32,716 nucleotides of DNA, from NCBI GenBank assembly GCA_014155705.1, contig JAAEKA010000302.1:1-32716 (forward strand), given 5' to 3'. Origin of the DNA: Anaerolineae bacterium clx_CAG2. Its GTDB lineage: Bacteria > Chloroflexota > Anaerolineae > JAAEKA01. Every line of letters starts with the position of its first letter. Position 1 is the first letter of the stretch. Shown here in pieces: positions 7,109 through 14,006 of the stretch. The notes below the pieces were generated by a model. The model had not been told where the DNA came from. It saw only the letters and a list, made by a program, of their open reading frames with translations, and did no database searches. Both the position numbers and the translations under genes were made by a program.

Positions 7109-8604
7109 AGGTATTCCTCATGTATCGGGACCAGGATTTCGAGCCGAAGCGCCAGTTGCCGCCTCAGGGAGCGGCGCTTACGGAGGACCTGGAACTGGAC
7201 ACACTGTTCCATGCCATGGCCGGCGGCGACCCCTTCCTGTTTGAGATGGCAAAGCAGGCTGTTTTTTCTGGTTCAGGCGATCTGGACACCATTCGCTATC
7301 GCCAAGCTGTCTTGCAGGACTGCCTGAATAACCCTGCTGTGATCCGGGACCTCTATCAAATCCTGTTGGAGGTCATCGAGAGAAAACGGCATCGCTGGAT
7401 GGGCATCTACGGTCGGGCGCCCAGCAGCATTCTTGGCAGCTCGGTAGGCATGGTGCAGATGTTTGTCGATTTGCTCAAGAAGCTGAGGCAGATCGCCGAT
7501 CAACACGCCCGCCAGTTTGAGTCCGAGGGCTTTATCAGATTCTTCGCCATGCTCGACGAGGAGTTGGATGACGGCTATTTCGCCAGGGTCGACGATCATC
7601 TCAAGCGCTTGCGCTTCCGCGACGGCGTGCTGATCAGCGCCGTGCTGGGCAAAGGCAACGAAGGGGCCGCCTATGTGCTGCGCAAGCCCCACGAGAGGAA
7701 ACGTGGCCTGGCAGAGCGGATCTTCAGCCGCCCATCATCGGCCTACTCGTTCCGCATCCACCCGCGCGATGAACATGGCGCCAGGGCTCTGGCAGACCTG
7801 CAGGACAGAGGAATCAACCTGGTGGCCAATGCCCTGGCCCAAGCGGCCGATCATATCGACAGTTTCTTCGATGTGTTGCGTATCGAGCTGGCGTTTTACA
7901 TCGGTTGTCTCAATCTTGCCGAACAACTGGCCCAGTGGGATGAGCCGGTAACATTTCCTCTGCCAGCCCCTGCCGACGAACGCCGCTTTGTTGTGCGTGG
8001 GCTTTACGACGTTTGCCTGGCCTTGACGATGCAAAGACGGGTCGTGGGCAACGATGTCAACGCCGACGCAAAAGACCTGGTGATCATCACCGGCGCCAAC
8101 CAGGGCGGCAAATCGACTTTTCTGCGCAGCGTCGGTCTGGCGCAGGTGATGATGCAGTGCGGCATGTTCGTGGCGGCCGAGTCGTATCAGGCCAGCGTCT
8201 GCCAGGGCCTCTTTACTCACTACAGACGAGAGGAAGACGCCACCATGACCAGCGGCAAGCTGGACGAGGAGCTCAGCCGCATGAGCACGCTCGCAGACCG
8301 CTTGATCCCCAACATGATGGTGCTGTTCAACGAGTCCTTTGCCGCCACCAACGAGCGAGAAGGCTCGGAGATTGCCCGCCAGATCACACGCGCACTGGTG
8401 GAAAGAAGGGTCCGGGTGTTCTTTGTGACGCATCTCTATGAGTTTGCACATAGCTGGTTCCAGAGTACCATGGGGAGCGCCCTGTTCCTGCGGGCTGAAA
8501 GGCAAGCCGACGGCACGCGCACCTTTCGCCTGGTCGAAGGCGAGCCGCTGGAAACCAGCTATGGCAAGGATCTTTATGAGGCGGTATTCGGGGCAGCCGC
8601 CTGA
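7105..8604 (+). CDS. MutS-like P-loop ATPase B, paralogue of the upstream gene
   Basis: A 499-residue protein with the same plan as its neighbour: a helical region with DLDTIRYRQAVLQD near 59-72, then a C-terminal ATPase domain. Walker A is TGANQGGKSTF near 329-339, SGKLDEELSRM lies near 383-393, and the Walker B-like MMVLFNESFAATNEREG is near 404-420, again with Asn before the catalytic Glu. Unlike protein A it keeps FFVTHLYEF, with the MutS-type His near 443. MutS ATPases work as dimers with composite sites, so A and B are probably a heterodimer in which B holds the more complete machinery. The ATG overlaps the stop of gene A (ATGA), implying coupled, near-equal synthesis. Database entries may call it mutS, but it lacks mismatch-recognition domains. 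Confidence 0.85.
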   Translation: MKVFLMYRDQDFEPKRQLPPQGAALTEDLELDTLFHAMAGGDPFLFEMAKQAVFSGSGDLDTIRYRQAVLQDCLNNPAVIRDLYQILLEVIERKRHRWMGIYGRAPSSILGSSVGMVQMFVDLLKKLRQIADQHARQFESEGFIRFFAMLDEELDDGYFARVDDHLKRLRFRDGVLISAVLGKGNEGAAYVLRKPHERKRGLAERIFSRPSSAYSFRIHPRDEHGARALADLQDRGINLVANALAQAADHIDSFFDVLRIELAFYIGCLNLAEQLAQWDEPVTFPLPAPADERRFVVRGLYDVCLALTMQRRVVGNDVNADAKDLVIITGANQGGKSTFLRSVGLAQVMMQCGMFVAAESYQASVCQGLFTHYRREEDATMTSGKLDEELSRMSTLADRLIPNMMVLFNESFAATNEREGSEIARQITRALVERRVRVFFVTHLYEFAHSWFQSTMGSALFLRAERQADGTRTFRLVEGEPLETSYGKDLYEAVFGAAA

Positions 8605-8661
8605 GTACTTCGATATCGGTGGCGTGTCCGCGGGGCACGCCCATGTTGCTGGAGTTCTCGC

Positions 8662-9033
8662 GTGAAATATCTGCTGCTTGGCCTCGGCGGCTTCATCGGC
8701 GTCAACCTGCGCTACCTGGTGCAAACCTGGGCGGCCGGCCGTTGGGGGCCTGACTTTCCCTACGGCACGCTGTTGATCAACGTCGTCGGTAGCTTCATCC
8801 TGGCTTTGTTCGTCACGTTGGCGACGACGCGCTTGATCGTCTCGCCTAACCTGCGGCTCTTCGTGGCCGTAGGTCTGTTGGGCGGCTTCACGACCTTCTC
8901 GTCGTTCACCGTCGAGACGCTGAATCTACTACAAGGTGGGCGATGGCTGCCCAGCGCGCTCTACCTGTTGGGCAACGTGGTGCTGGGGCTGCTGGCGGCC
9001 ATGGCCGGCATCATACTGGCGCGTGCGCTGTGA
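8662..9033 (+). CDS. crcB: fluoride exporter FluC/CrcB
   Basis: A 123-residue four-helix membrane protein, full length for the family. Fluc proteins are dual-topology dimeric channels that let toxic fluoride leave the cytoplasm. Family blocks are GLGGFIGVNLRYLV at the N-terminus, FPYGTLLINVVGSFILAL near residues 32-49 with the conserved Asn, and GGFTTFSSFTVE near 74-85, which carries the Phe-box residues and central Na+ site of the family. The start is GTG at 8662, supported by GGAG at 8651-8654; 57 bp separate it from the MutS-like B gene. A single copy implies a homodimer. It supplies the functional reason for the riboswitch at the head of the operon. Confidence 0.95.
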   Translation: MKYLLLGLGGFIGVNLRYLVQTWAAGRWGPDFPYGTLLINVVGSFILALFVTLATTRLIVSPNLRLFVAVGLLGGFTTFSSFTVETLNLLQGGRWLPSALYLLGNVVLGLLAAMAGIILARAL

Positions 9034-9041
9034 GGTGACCT

Positions 9042-10322
9042 ATGGAAATCGTGGGTATTGCCGCCAAAGTGACCATCTACATCGGCGAGAGCGACCGGCG
9101 CGGCCAGAAGCCGCTCTATCTGGCAATCCTGGAACTGCTGAAACGAGAGGACTGCGCCGGCGCCACTGTGACGCGCGGCGTGTCGGGTTTTGGTTCCCAC
9201 AGCCGCATCCACACCGCTACCATCGTCGATCTTTCCCCTGACCTGCCCCTGGTCATCGAGTGGGTGGACAACCCCGAGCGCGTCGACCGGGTAATGCCTA
9301 TGATCGTCGAGATGGTGCCGGAGGGTCTGATCACCCGCCAGCAGGTGGAGGTGGTCAGCTATAGCCACCGCGAGCTGCGCGCAGTGCCAGCCGCCGCCCC
9401 TGTGCATGACGTCATGGCGCGCGAGGTGCAGTTCGTGACCCCGCAAACCCCCATCGCCCAGGCCATCGAGATGCTGATCGGCAAACGCTTTCGCGCGCTG
9501 CCTGTCGTCGATTCTCAGCAGCAGGTGGTGGGCATCCTGACCGATGGCGACGTGCTGCGGCGGCTGGAACTGCCCGATGCCAGCGTTGCCGCCGCGCTGA
9601 CCGAAAGCGAGCTGGCAGGACAGCTTAAGGCGCTTCGCCACAGCGAACTGGCCGTGGCTGACATGATGCGCACAGACGTTGCGACGGTCCAGGCAGAGAC
9701 CCCCATCGCTGAGGCCATGCGCATCATGACCGGGCGCAATATCAAGCGACTGCCTGTGGTTGACGGTTCCGGCCGGCTGATCGGCATGGTCAGCCGGGTG
9801 GACGTGCTGCGGGCCATGGCGCAGCCCCAGGTGGGTGAGCTGCCTCAGCGCGCCAATCCGCCCGGTCAGCATGTGACTGTCGGCGAGATCATGACCAACG
9901 AGGTGCCCACTGTGGGCGCGGACATGCCCCTGAACAACGTGGTGGATCTGCTGCTGGGCGCAGCGCAGCGTCGCGTGGTGGTGGTTGATGCGCAGCGCCG
10001 TGTGCTGGGCATCATCACCGACGGCGATCTGATCCGGCGCGCCGGCGCGGGCGAGCGATCCGGGCTGTTGCAGAAGCTGGCCGGCCGGCTGGGGCGGGAC
10101 CGCGAGAGCGGCGTCGCACTGGCCAGGCGCACGGCCGCCGAAGTCATGACCCCCAATCCGGTGGCGGTAACTCCTGACACGCCGCTGCTGGAAGCCCTGC
10201 GCCTGCTCTTGCAGCACAGCATCAAGCGGCTGCCAGTAGTGGACGACGAAGGCCGGCTCGTGGGCCTGGTAGGCCGCGGCGCAATCATGCAATCGCTGGC
10301 GCAAGATTCGCCATCGTTATGA
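9042..10322 (+). CDS. DUF190 protein with four CBS motifs
   Basis: A 426-residue cytoplasmic protein. Residues ~1-105 are a DUF190 domain (KVTIYIGESDRRGQKPLYLAILELL, then RGVSGFGSHSRIHTA), a small ferredoxin-like fold commonly found beside crcB. Four CBS motifs follow at roughly 122-175, 206-258, 280-332 and 365-420, each ending in a variant of LPVVDxxGxLIGxVxxxDVLR. Paired CBS motifs usually bind adenine nucleotides, so this may be a nucleotide- or ion-sensing partner of the fluoride channel. GAGGTG at 9032-9037 is its ribosome binding site and overlaps the crcB stop, so the two are co-transcribed. The biochemical role of DUF190 is not established. Confidence 0.9.
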   Translation: MEIVGIAAKVTIYIGESDRRGQKPLYLAILELLKREDCAGATVTRGVSGFGSHSRIHTATIVDLSPDLPLVIEWVDNPERVDRVMPMIVEMVPEGLITRQQVEVVSYSHRELRAVPAAAPVHDVMAREVQFVTPQTPIAQAIEMLIGKRFRALPVVDSQQQVVGILTDGDVLRRLELPDASVAAALTESELAGQLKALRHSELAVADMMRTDVATVQAETPIAEAMRIMTGRNIKRLPVVDGSGRLIGMVSRVDVLRAMAQPQVGELPQRANPPGQHVTVGEIMTNEVPTVGADMPLNNVVDLLLGAAQRRVVVVDAQRRVLGIITDGDLIRRAGAGERSGLLQKLAGRLGRDRESGVALARRTAAEVMTPNPVAVTPDTPLLEALRLLLQHSIKRLPVVDDEGRLVGLVGRGAIMQSLAQDSPSL

Positions 10323-10344
10323 TTGCCACAAAGGTGGTTTAGTC

Positions 10345-11238
10345 ATGTCCCCAGTTGAACGTTTCGCCTATGCCGTGCAGGCCATCGCCGATCTGCCTGC
10401 CTCAGTGCGGGCCGCCCTGACGCCCCATCTCGCGCCCGGCGAGCCGATCCGGCAGATGATTTACTCGCCCGGACCCCAGGGGATGCCGCGCGGGCGCAAA
10501 TACGGGCCTGGCCTGGGCGCCATCCAACGGCAGGCGCCGGCAACGGTGCTCGTCTTGACCGAAGACCGCTTGCTCACGGCGACTCTGCTCGAGGGAGACG
10601 TTGCGCCGCCCGTCACTGTGACCCCACTGGCCGACCTGGTACGACTGGAACTGGGGACGATTCTACTCTTTTCCTGGATCGAATGGTCATGGGTCAGCGC
10701 CGAACACCTGGAAGTTCATCGCGTGTACTTCAACACCGTGGGCGAACGCCTGTTTTGGGGGCTCGTCACTGCCATGCGCCGCACGATCAGCGCCCAGTCC
10801 AACCTGTCCGTACAGCGCGGCCAGCCCAAAGACGACGCCTTCACAGGGCTGCCTTTCAAGTTCGAGAACATCGTGCCAAACCGGCTGATGTTGCCCGATG
10901 AGCAGGTGCAGGCCATCGTCTTCCAGCCGACCATCTGGCGGCGGCGCTGGCGGCTGTTCAGGCGCCGGCGCGGCCCGGCGACCACCGTCGTGCTGAGCCC
11001 TGAGCACCTCATCCTGGCCCAGGAAGACGCGCCTACGGCCGGAGCAGCCTACGGCATGATCGCACGCTACTGCCCGCGCAGCCGGCTGGCAGGTTTGACG
11101 CTGGAGCCAGAAGAGGAAGACCTCTGGCTGTCCGTCACCCTGCGGCTGCACGGCGTCGAAGAATGCTGGCGCGTGCTGTTCGAGCCGGCCGCCGTGCAGA
11201 CGTTGGAAGCCCTTGTGCGGCAGGCTGCGCTGCTGTGA
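10345..11238 (+). CDS. uncharacterised protein with PH-like repeats
   Basis: I do not recognise a named family. The 297-residue protein has no signal peptide or clear membrane helix. It seems to contain two similar halves: each has a predicted beta-rich segment in which a threonine/valine strand (ATVLVLTEDRLLTATL near residue 65; TTVVLSPEHLILAQED near 213) is followed by a strand naming a turn and an amphipathic C-terminal helix. That is the look of bacterial PH-like domains. GPG-rich and Arg-rich (RRRWRLFRRRRG) linkers separate them. AAGGTGG at 10331-10337 is a plausible ribosome binding site. Only 22 bp follow the DUF190 stop, so it is probably the last gene of the fluoride operon; no terminator was seen between them. 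Confidence 0.65.
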   Translation: MSPVERFAYAVQAIADLPASVRAALTPHLAPGEPIRQMIYSPGPQGMPRGRKYGPGLGAIQRQAPATVLVLTEDRLLTATLLEGDVAPPVTVTPLADLVRLELGTILLFSWIEWSWVSAEHLEVHRVYFNTVGERLFWGLVTAMRRTISAQSNLSVQRGQPKDDAFTGLPFKFENIVPNRLMLPDEQVQAIVFQPTIWRRRWRLFRRRRGPATTVVLSPEHLILAQEDAPTAGAAYGMIARYCPRSRLAGLTLEPEEEDLWLSVTLRLHGVEECWRVLFEPAAVQTLEALVRQAALL

Positions 11239-11252
11239 AGTCGGACGTTCGA

Positions 11253-11301
11253 CCAGTCAGAGCGGCCGGCCCTTGACTGGCAACCGGGCCAGTGATAAAA
11301 T
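11253..11301 (+). promoter_or_regulatory. candidate promoter overlapping an inverted repeat
   Basis: TTGACT (11273-11278), 17-bp spacer, TAAAAT (11296-11301). The -35 lies in the right arm of the inverted repeat CCAGTCA (11253-11259) / TGACTGG (11274-11280), which could be an operator or a terminator of the preceding operon. It would give a leader of about 200 nt before the gene at 11509. Confidence 0.4.
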
Positions 11302-11378
11302 TGCTGCGACTCCAAGTGGCTGGTGCTTGTGAAGGCTGACGCCATCCGCGCTTTACCACACAGGCTCTTCCGCATAAA

Positions 11379-11396
11379 ATCCCGCCAAAGCGGGAT
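11379..11396. repeat. small hairpin ATCCCGC/GCGGGAT
   Basis: Seven-bp perfect arms around the loop CAAA. On the minus strand the right arm is followed by TTTAT, so it could stop antisense transcription; it also resembles common dispersed CCCGC hairpins. The rest of the 270-bp gap between 11239 and 11508 holds no gene. Confidence 0.4.
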
Positions 11397-11508
11397 ATGA
11401 CGATCGGCATTCCCGCGAATCAGTAATTGGGCGGTTTAGACTCGCCGGAACTACATAAACAGAACCAGTGAGCTCTAATTTGTCTTCAATCAATACGAGG
11501 AGTCAAGA

Positions 11509-11946
11509 ATGGCTGAGATAAAAACTAAGGTGAACGAGGCGAGCGTCGAGGAATTTTTGAGTAAAGTCGAAGACGAGCAAAAGCGCAAGGATTGCTTTGA
11601 GATCGTAAAGATCATGAAGCAGGTGACGAAGGAAGAGCCAAAAATGTGGGGACCTGCCATTATCGGCTTTGGCTCATATCATTACAAGTATGAAAGTGGG
11701 CGGGAAGGCGATATGCCGCAGATCGCATTCTCCCCCCGCAAACAGAACATCACGCTCTATATTGGGGTAGGCGACAACTCTGACAACCCACTGCTCAAGA
11801 AACTTGGTAAATATACAACGGCCAAGGTGTGCTTGTATATTAAGAGACTAGCCGATGTGGACCGGAACGTTTTGCAGGAACTGATCGCCGACTCATTTGA
11901 CTCTACCCATTCAAGTATATTTCAACGGATGAATGACAATGACTAA
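11509..11946 (+). CDS. DUF1801 (YdhG/CyaY-like fold) protein
   Basis: A 145-residue soluble protein. EEPKMWGPAIIGFGSYHYKYESGREGDMPQ (residues ~44-73) and the following AFSPRKQNITLYI and CLYIKRLADVD blocks match DUF1801, a small domain with a frataxin-like fold and no agreed function. GAGGAG at about 11497-11502 gives a good ribosome binding site. Base composition is visibly AT-richer than the genes on either side of this segment, and the gene lies with the GNAT gene ahead of an attC-like site, both signs of lateral transfer. Its 3' end overlaps the GNAT start by 14 bp. Confidence 0.85.
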   Translation: MAEIKTKVNEASVEEFLSKVEDEQKRKDCFEIVKIMKQVTKEEPKMWGPAIIGFGSYHYKYESGREGDMPQIAFSPRKQNITLYIGVGDNSDNPLLKKLGKYTTAKVCLYIKRLADVDRNVLQELIADSFDSTHSSIFQRMNDND

Positions 11947-12502
11947 AATCGGTAAAGACAATATCTTTCCCTCTCTGGAAACTGAGCGTTTGATCTTGCG
12001 ACCAATGACGGTTGAGGACACAGATTTTGTTTTCAAGCACTTCGGTGATTCGGCAGTGTACCAATATCTCCTTGATGAACCGCCTGTGACAGAGTATGCA
12101 CATGCCCAAGAGATCATTCAATTCTATTCAGAGCAAGAAGGGAAGACGTACAATCGCTGGGTGATGGTTCGAAAATCCGATCATCAACCCCTTGGAACAT
12201 GCGGTTTTCATAAATGGGACAAACGGTATTTCCGTGCTGAAATCGGATATGACTTGGGTCCTGGTTTTTGGGGACAAGGTTATATGATGGAATCTCTGCG
12301 GGCGGTCATCTCTAATGGATTTGAGCAAATGAGATTAAATCGGATTGACGCGTTGGTGTATGTCGAGAACAATCGTTCAATTCAACTATTGCAGAAACTA
12401 GGCTTTAAGCAAGAAGGTGTTCTTCGTGATTATTTCTATTCAGACGGGAATTTTTATGACCATTCCCTTTTTGCCTTGCTACAAAGGGAATGGAAACCGT
12501 AA
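11933..12502 (+). CDS. GNAT acetyltransferase, RimJ/RimL-like
   Basis: A 189-residue Acetyltransf_3-type protein that should transfer acetyl from acetyl-CoA to an amine or protein N-terminus. LETERLILRPMTVEDTDFVF opens the domain, the acetyl-CoA loop lies at LGPGFWGQGYMMES (near 105-118; the Q/R-x-x-G-x-A motif is relaxed to GQGYM), and VENNRSIQLLQKLGF with GVLRDYF closes it. ATG 11933 overlaps the DUF1801 gene; an in-frame ATG at 11939 is equally possible. AT-rich compared with the surrounding genome. An attC-like site starts 48 bp after the stop. Acetyltransferases are common integron cassette cargo; the substrate is unknown. Confidence 0.9.
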   Translation: MTMTKIGKDNIFPSLETERLILRPMTVEDTDFVFKHFGDSAVYQYLLDEPPVTEYAHAQEIIQFYSEQEGKTYNRWVMVRKSDHQPLGTCGFHKWDKRYFRAEIGYDLGPGFWGQGYMMESLRAVISNGFEQMRLNRIDALVYVENNRSIQLLQKLGFKQEGVLRDYFYSDGNFYDHSLFALLQREWKP

Positions 12503-12549
12503 GATTAAATACAACCGTCAGGCATTTCGGCAAGTTACTGGCAGGCGCC

Positions 12550-12691
12550 GCCCAACAAAGCGTGCGCTGGACGCTGGGGACTGCCGCTGCGCGGCGTGCG
12601 GCACTTTTGAGCATTTTTCTGGCTTCGAGTTTTTCCCGCTCCCAAGCAGAATCCAAGCCCGCCCTAGCGCCAGCAACGCAAACCGTTCGGC
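12550..12691 (+). mobile_element. integron attC-like recombination site
   Basis: It starts GCCCAAC (12550-12556, matching R'' RYYYAAC) and ends GTTCGGC (12685-12691, one base off R' GTTRRRY). The inner flanks are also complementary: GCGTGCGCTGGACGC after the left end against AGCGCCAGCAACGC before the right end, with a few bulged bases, as attC hairpins have. Length 142 bp is at the upper end of known attC sites. It lies directly downstream of the GNAT gene in the cassette orientation. No integrase is in the window. Some other dispersed structured repeat remains possible. Confidence 0.5.
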
Positions 12692-12786
12692 AGCCTGGCA
12701 TCGAGAGCATTTGACGCAGCGATTGAGTCGCATAATCCTTAGCAAGAAATGCTATACGCATCACAAGATGAAAGACACCCGAAACC

Positions 12787-13245
12787 ATGCAAATCGACTG
12801 GATGCAAGTCTACAACCAGCTATTCACTAGCAGCTTAACAGCCTGTTTCACGGTAATGGGCGGCGTAGCTGTGCTTATCATGGGTCAATTAGCGCTCAAG
12901 CTGTTTGTAGATCCTATAAACAAGCAGGCCGAACTTATAGGAGAGATAGCTCACTCCCTCACTTTCTATGCAAATTACTACGGCAACGCAAGCCTACTCG
13001 AGAAAGAAGATGTACGAGAGGCAACGCAGACACTTAGAAGGCAAGCAAGTCAGTTGCGGGCCAGTGCTTGGACGATCCGCTGGTACGGGCTATGGCAAGT
13101 AATCGGCTTTGTCCCACGGAAAGCAGATGTAATAAAGGCGTCCGAACATCTTATCGGTCTATCGAACTCCATGGCCCACATTGATCGAAACACGATCGAT
13201 CAGAGAGAAAACGACATCCGAAGCCTTCTGCGATTCGCCAAATGA
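12787..13245 (+). CDS. small membrane-anchored protein of unknown function
   Basis: A 152-residue protein with one strong N-terminal membrane helix (residues ~15-42, ACFTVMGGVAVLIMGQLALKL) preceded by a short polar segment, then a helical soluble domain. LIGEIAHSLTFYANYYGNAS follows the helix, LRRQASQLRASAW lies mid-domain and LIGLSNSMAH near 122. I recognise no enzyme motif. The layout suggests a membrane-anchored coiled or helical-bundle protein. It is AT-rich and flanked by two attC-like sites, so it would be the cargo of a second gene cassette. No clear ribosome binding site precedes the ATG. Confidence 0.75.
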   Translation: MQIDWMQVYNQLFTSSLTACFTVMGGVAVLIMGQLALKLFVDPINKQAELIGEIAHSLTFYANYYGNASLLEKEDVREATQTLRRQASQLRASAWTIRWYGLWQVIGFVPRKADVIKASEHLIGLSNSMAHIDRNTIDQRENDIRSLLRFAK

Positions 13246-13267
13246 AGCCCACTGGCAAGTATAAGGC

Positions 13268-13326
13268 TGCCCAACACTGCATCCACCAAACTCCCGCTGC
13301 GCGCTGTCAATTCCAGCGTTCGGGCA
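13268..13326 (+). mobile_element. short integron attC-like recombination site
   Basis: TGCCCAACACTGCATC at 13268 is complementary, with few mismatches and one bulge, to the stretch ending CAGCGTTCGGGCA at 13326. The ends read GCCCAAC and GTTCGGGC, near the attC consensus, and the 59-bp length is typical of the shortest attC sites. It lies 22 bp after a stop codon. Confidence 0.4.
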
Positions 13327-13344
13327 TCGCAGAGTAGTCTCTAG

Positions 13345-13656
13345 TTCAGCCATCTCGACCAGAACCGCGCGAGCACCAGTATCGAGCGGCAGTTCGATCC
13401 TGCTGCCGTTCGGCAGTTCAAGGCCAACGCCGGGCACGACATCACGATCGACGGCCCGCAGATCGCCGCGCATGCTCTCAGGGCCGGTCTGGTGGACGAA
13501 GTCCAGATGATTGTCTGCCCCGTCCTCGTCGGCGGCGGCAAGCGCTTTTTCCCGGACGGCGTGCGTCTGGACCTGAATCTGATCGAGAATCGCCGCTTTG
13601 GCAGCGGTGTAGTCGTACTGCGCTACAAGGTGCAACTACCGGGTCAAGATCAGTGA
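13345..13656 (+). pseudogene. 3' remnant of a RibD C-terminal/dihydrofolate reductase-like gene
   Basis: The + frame from 13345 to the TGA at 13654-13656 translates to the C-terminal half of the RibD_C dihydrofolate-reductase fold. ITIDGPQIAAHALRAGLVDE, MIVCPVLVGGGKRFFPDG and RRFGSGVVVLRY are the conserved blocks in the correct order. An in-frame TAG sits immediately upstream at 13342-13344, there is no plausible start, and roughly the first 70-80 residues of a normal domain, including the NADPH-binding start, are missing. It begins about 20 bp after the second attC-like site, as if the recombination event or a deletion removed the 5' half. Its GC-rich codons differ from the cassette genes before it. 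Confidence 0.8.
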
Positions 13657-14006
13657 CGCAGAACAGGTCGACGCGGAGCTTGTGAGCTGGATGATGCTGT
13701 GCTATGACAATGCGGGCTAGTGTTGCGTCAACCGTGATTTGAGGAGTTCGCATGCCCACATGCGAACCCGGCACGCTTGCACCTGCGGCGCACGTGCAGG
13801 TGTCTGGGGATGCCTACTCCACATATGAGCGTTGTGATATGATACTGGATCTGCCGAGAAAGATGGCGTATACTGTTCGAACCGCCCACTGGCTGACCGC
13901 ATACCGCGTCGGCAAGCTCATGGCAGGTTCTTCGGATGTCCGTCGTCGACCTATCTAAGCTCGTTTTCGTGTCCAGTCTCGCGGGCGCACCTCACGGACC
14001 CAGACC
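13657..14006. other. 350-bp non-coding stretch with two hairpin repeats
   Basis: No convincing gene. It holds the perfect 9-bp-arm hairpin GTTCGCATG/CATGCGAAC (13746-13767) and the element CTTGCACCTGC...GTGCAGGTGT (13776-13803), which recurs inverted at 18201-18229. The remaining sequence shows nothing I can support. Confidence 0.6.

Noticed and set aside
5459-8604. Canonical mismatch-repair MutS genes
   Set aside because: Only the core and ATPase regions are recognisable; domain I with the Phe-x-Glu mismatch motif is missing and the ATPase motifs are altered.
8961-10304. 447-codon minus-strand open frame
   Set aside because: It is the antisense shadow of the DUF190-CBS gene; the translation is His/Gln-rich low complexity, typical of GC-rich antisense frames.
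12417-12830. 137-codon plus-strand open frame
   Set aside because: It overlaps the end of the GNAT gene, the whole attC-like structure and the next gene start in a different frame.
13752-13958. 68-codon plus-strand open frame
   Set aside because: It is built over two hairpin repeats, has no ribosome binding site and no recognisable sequence.
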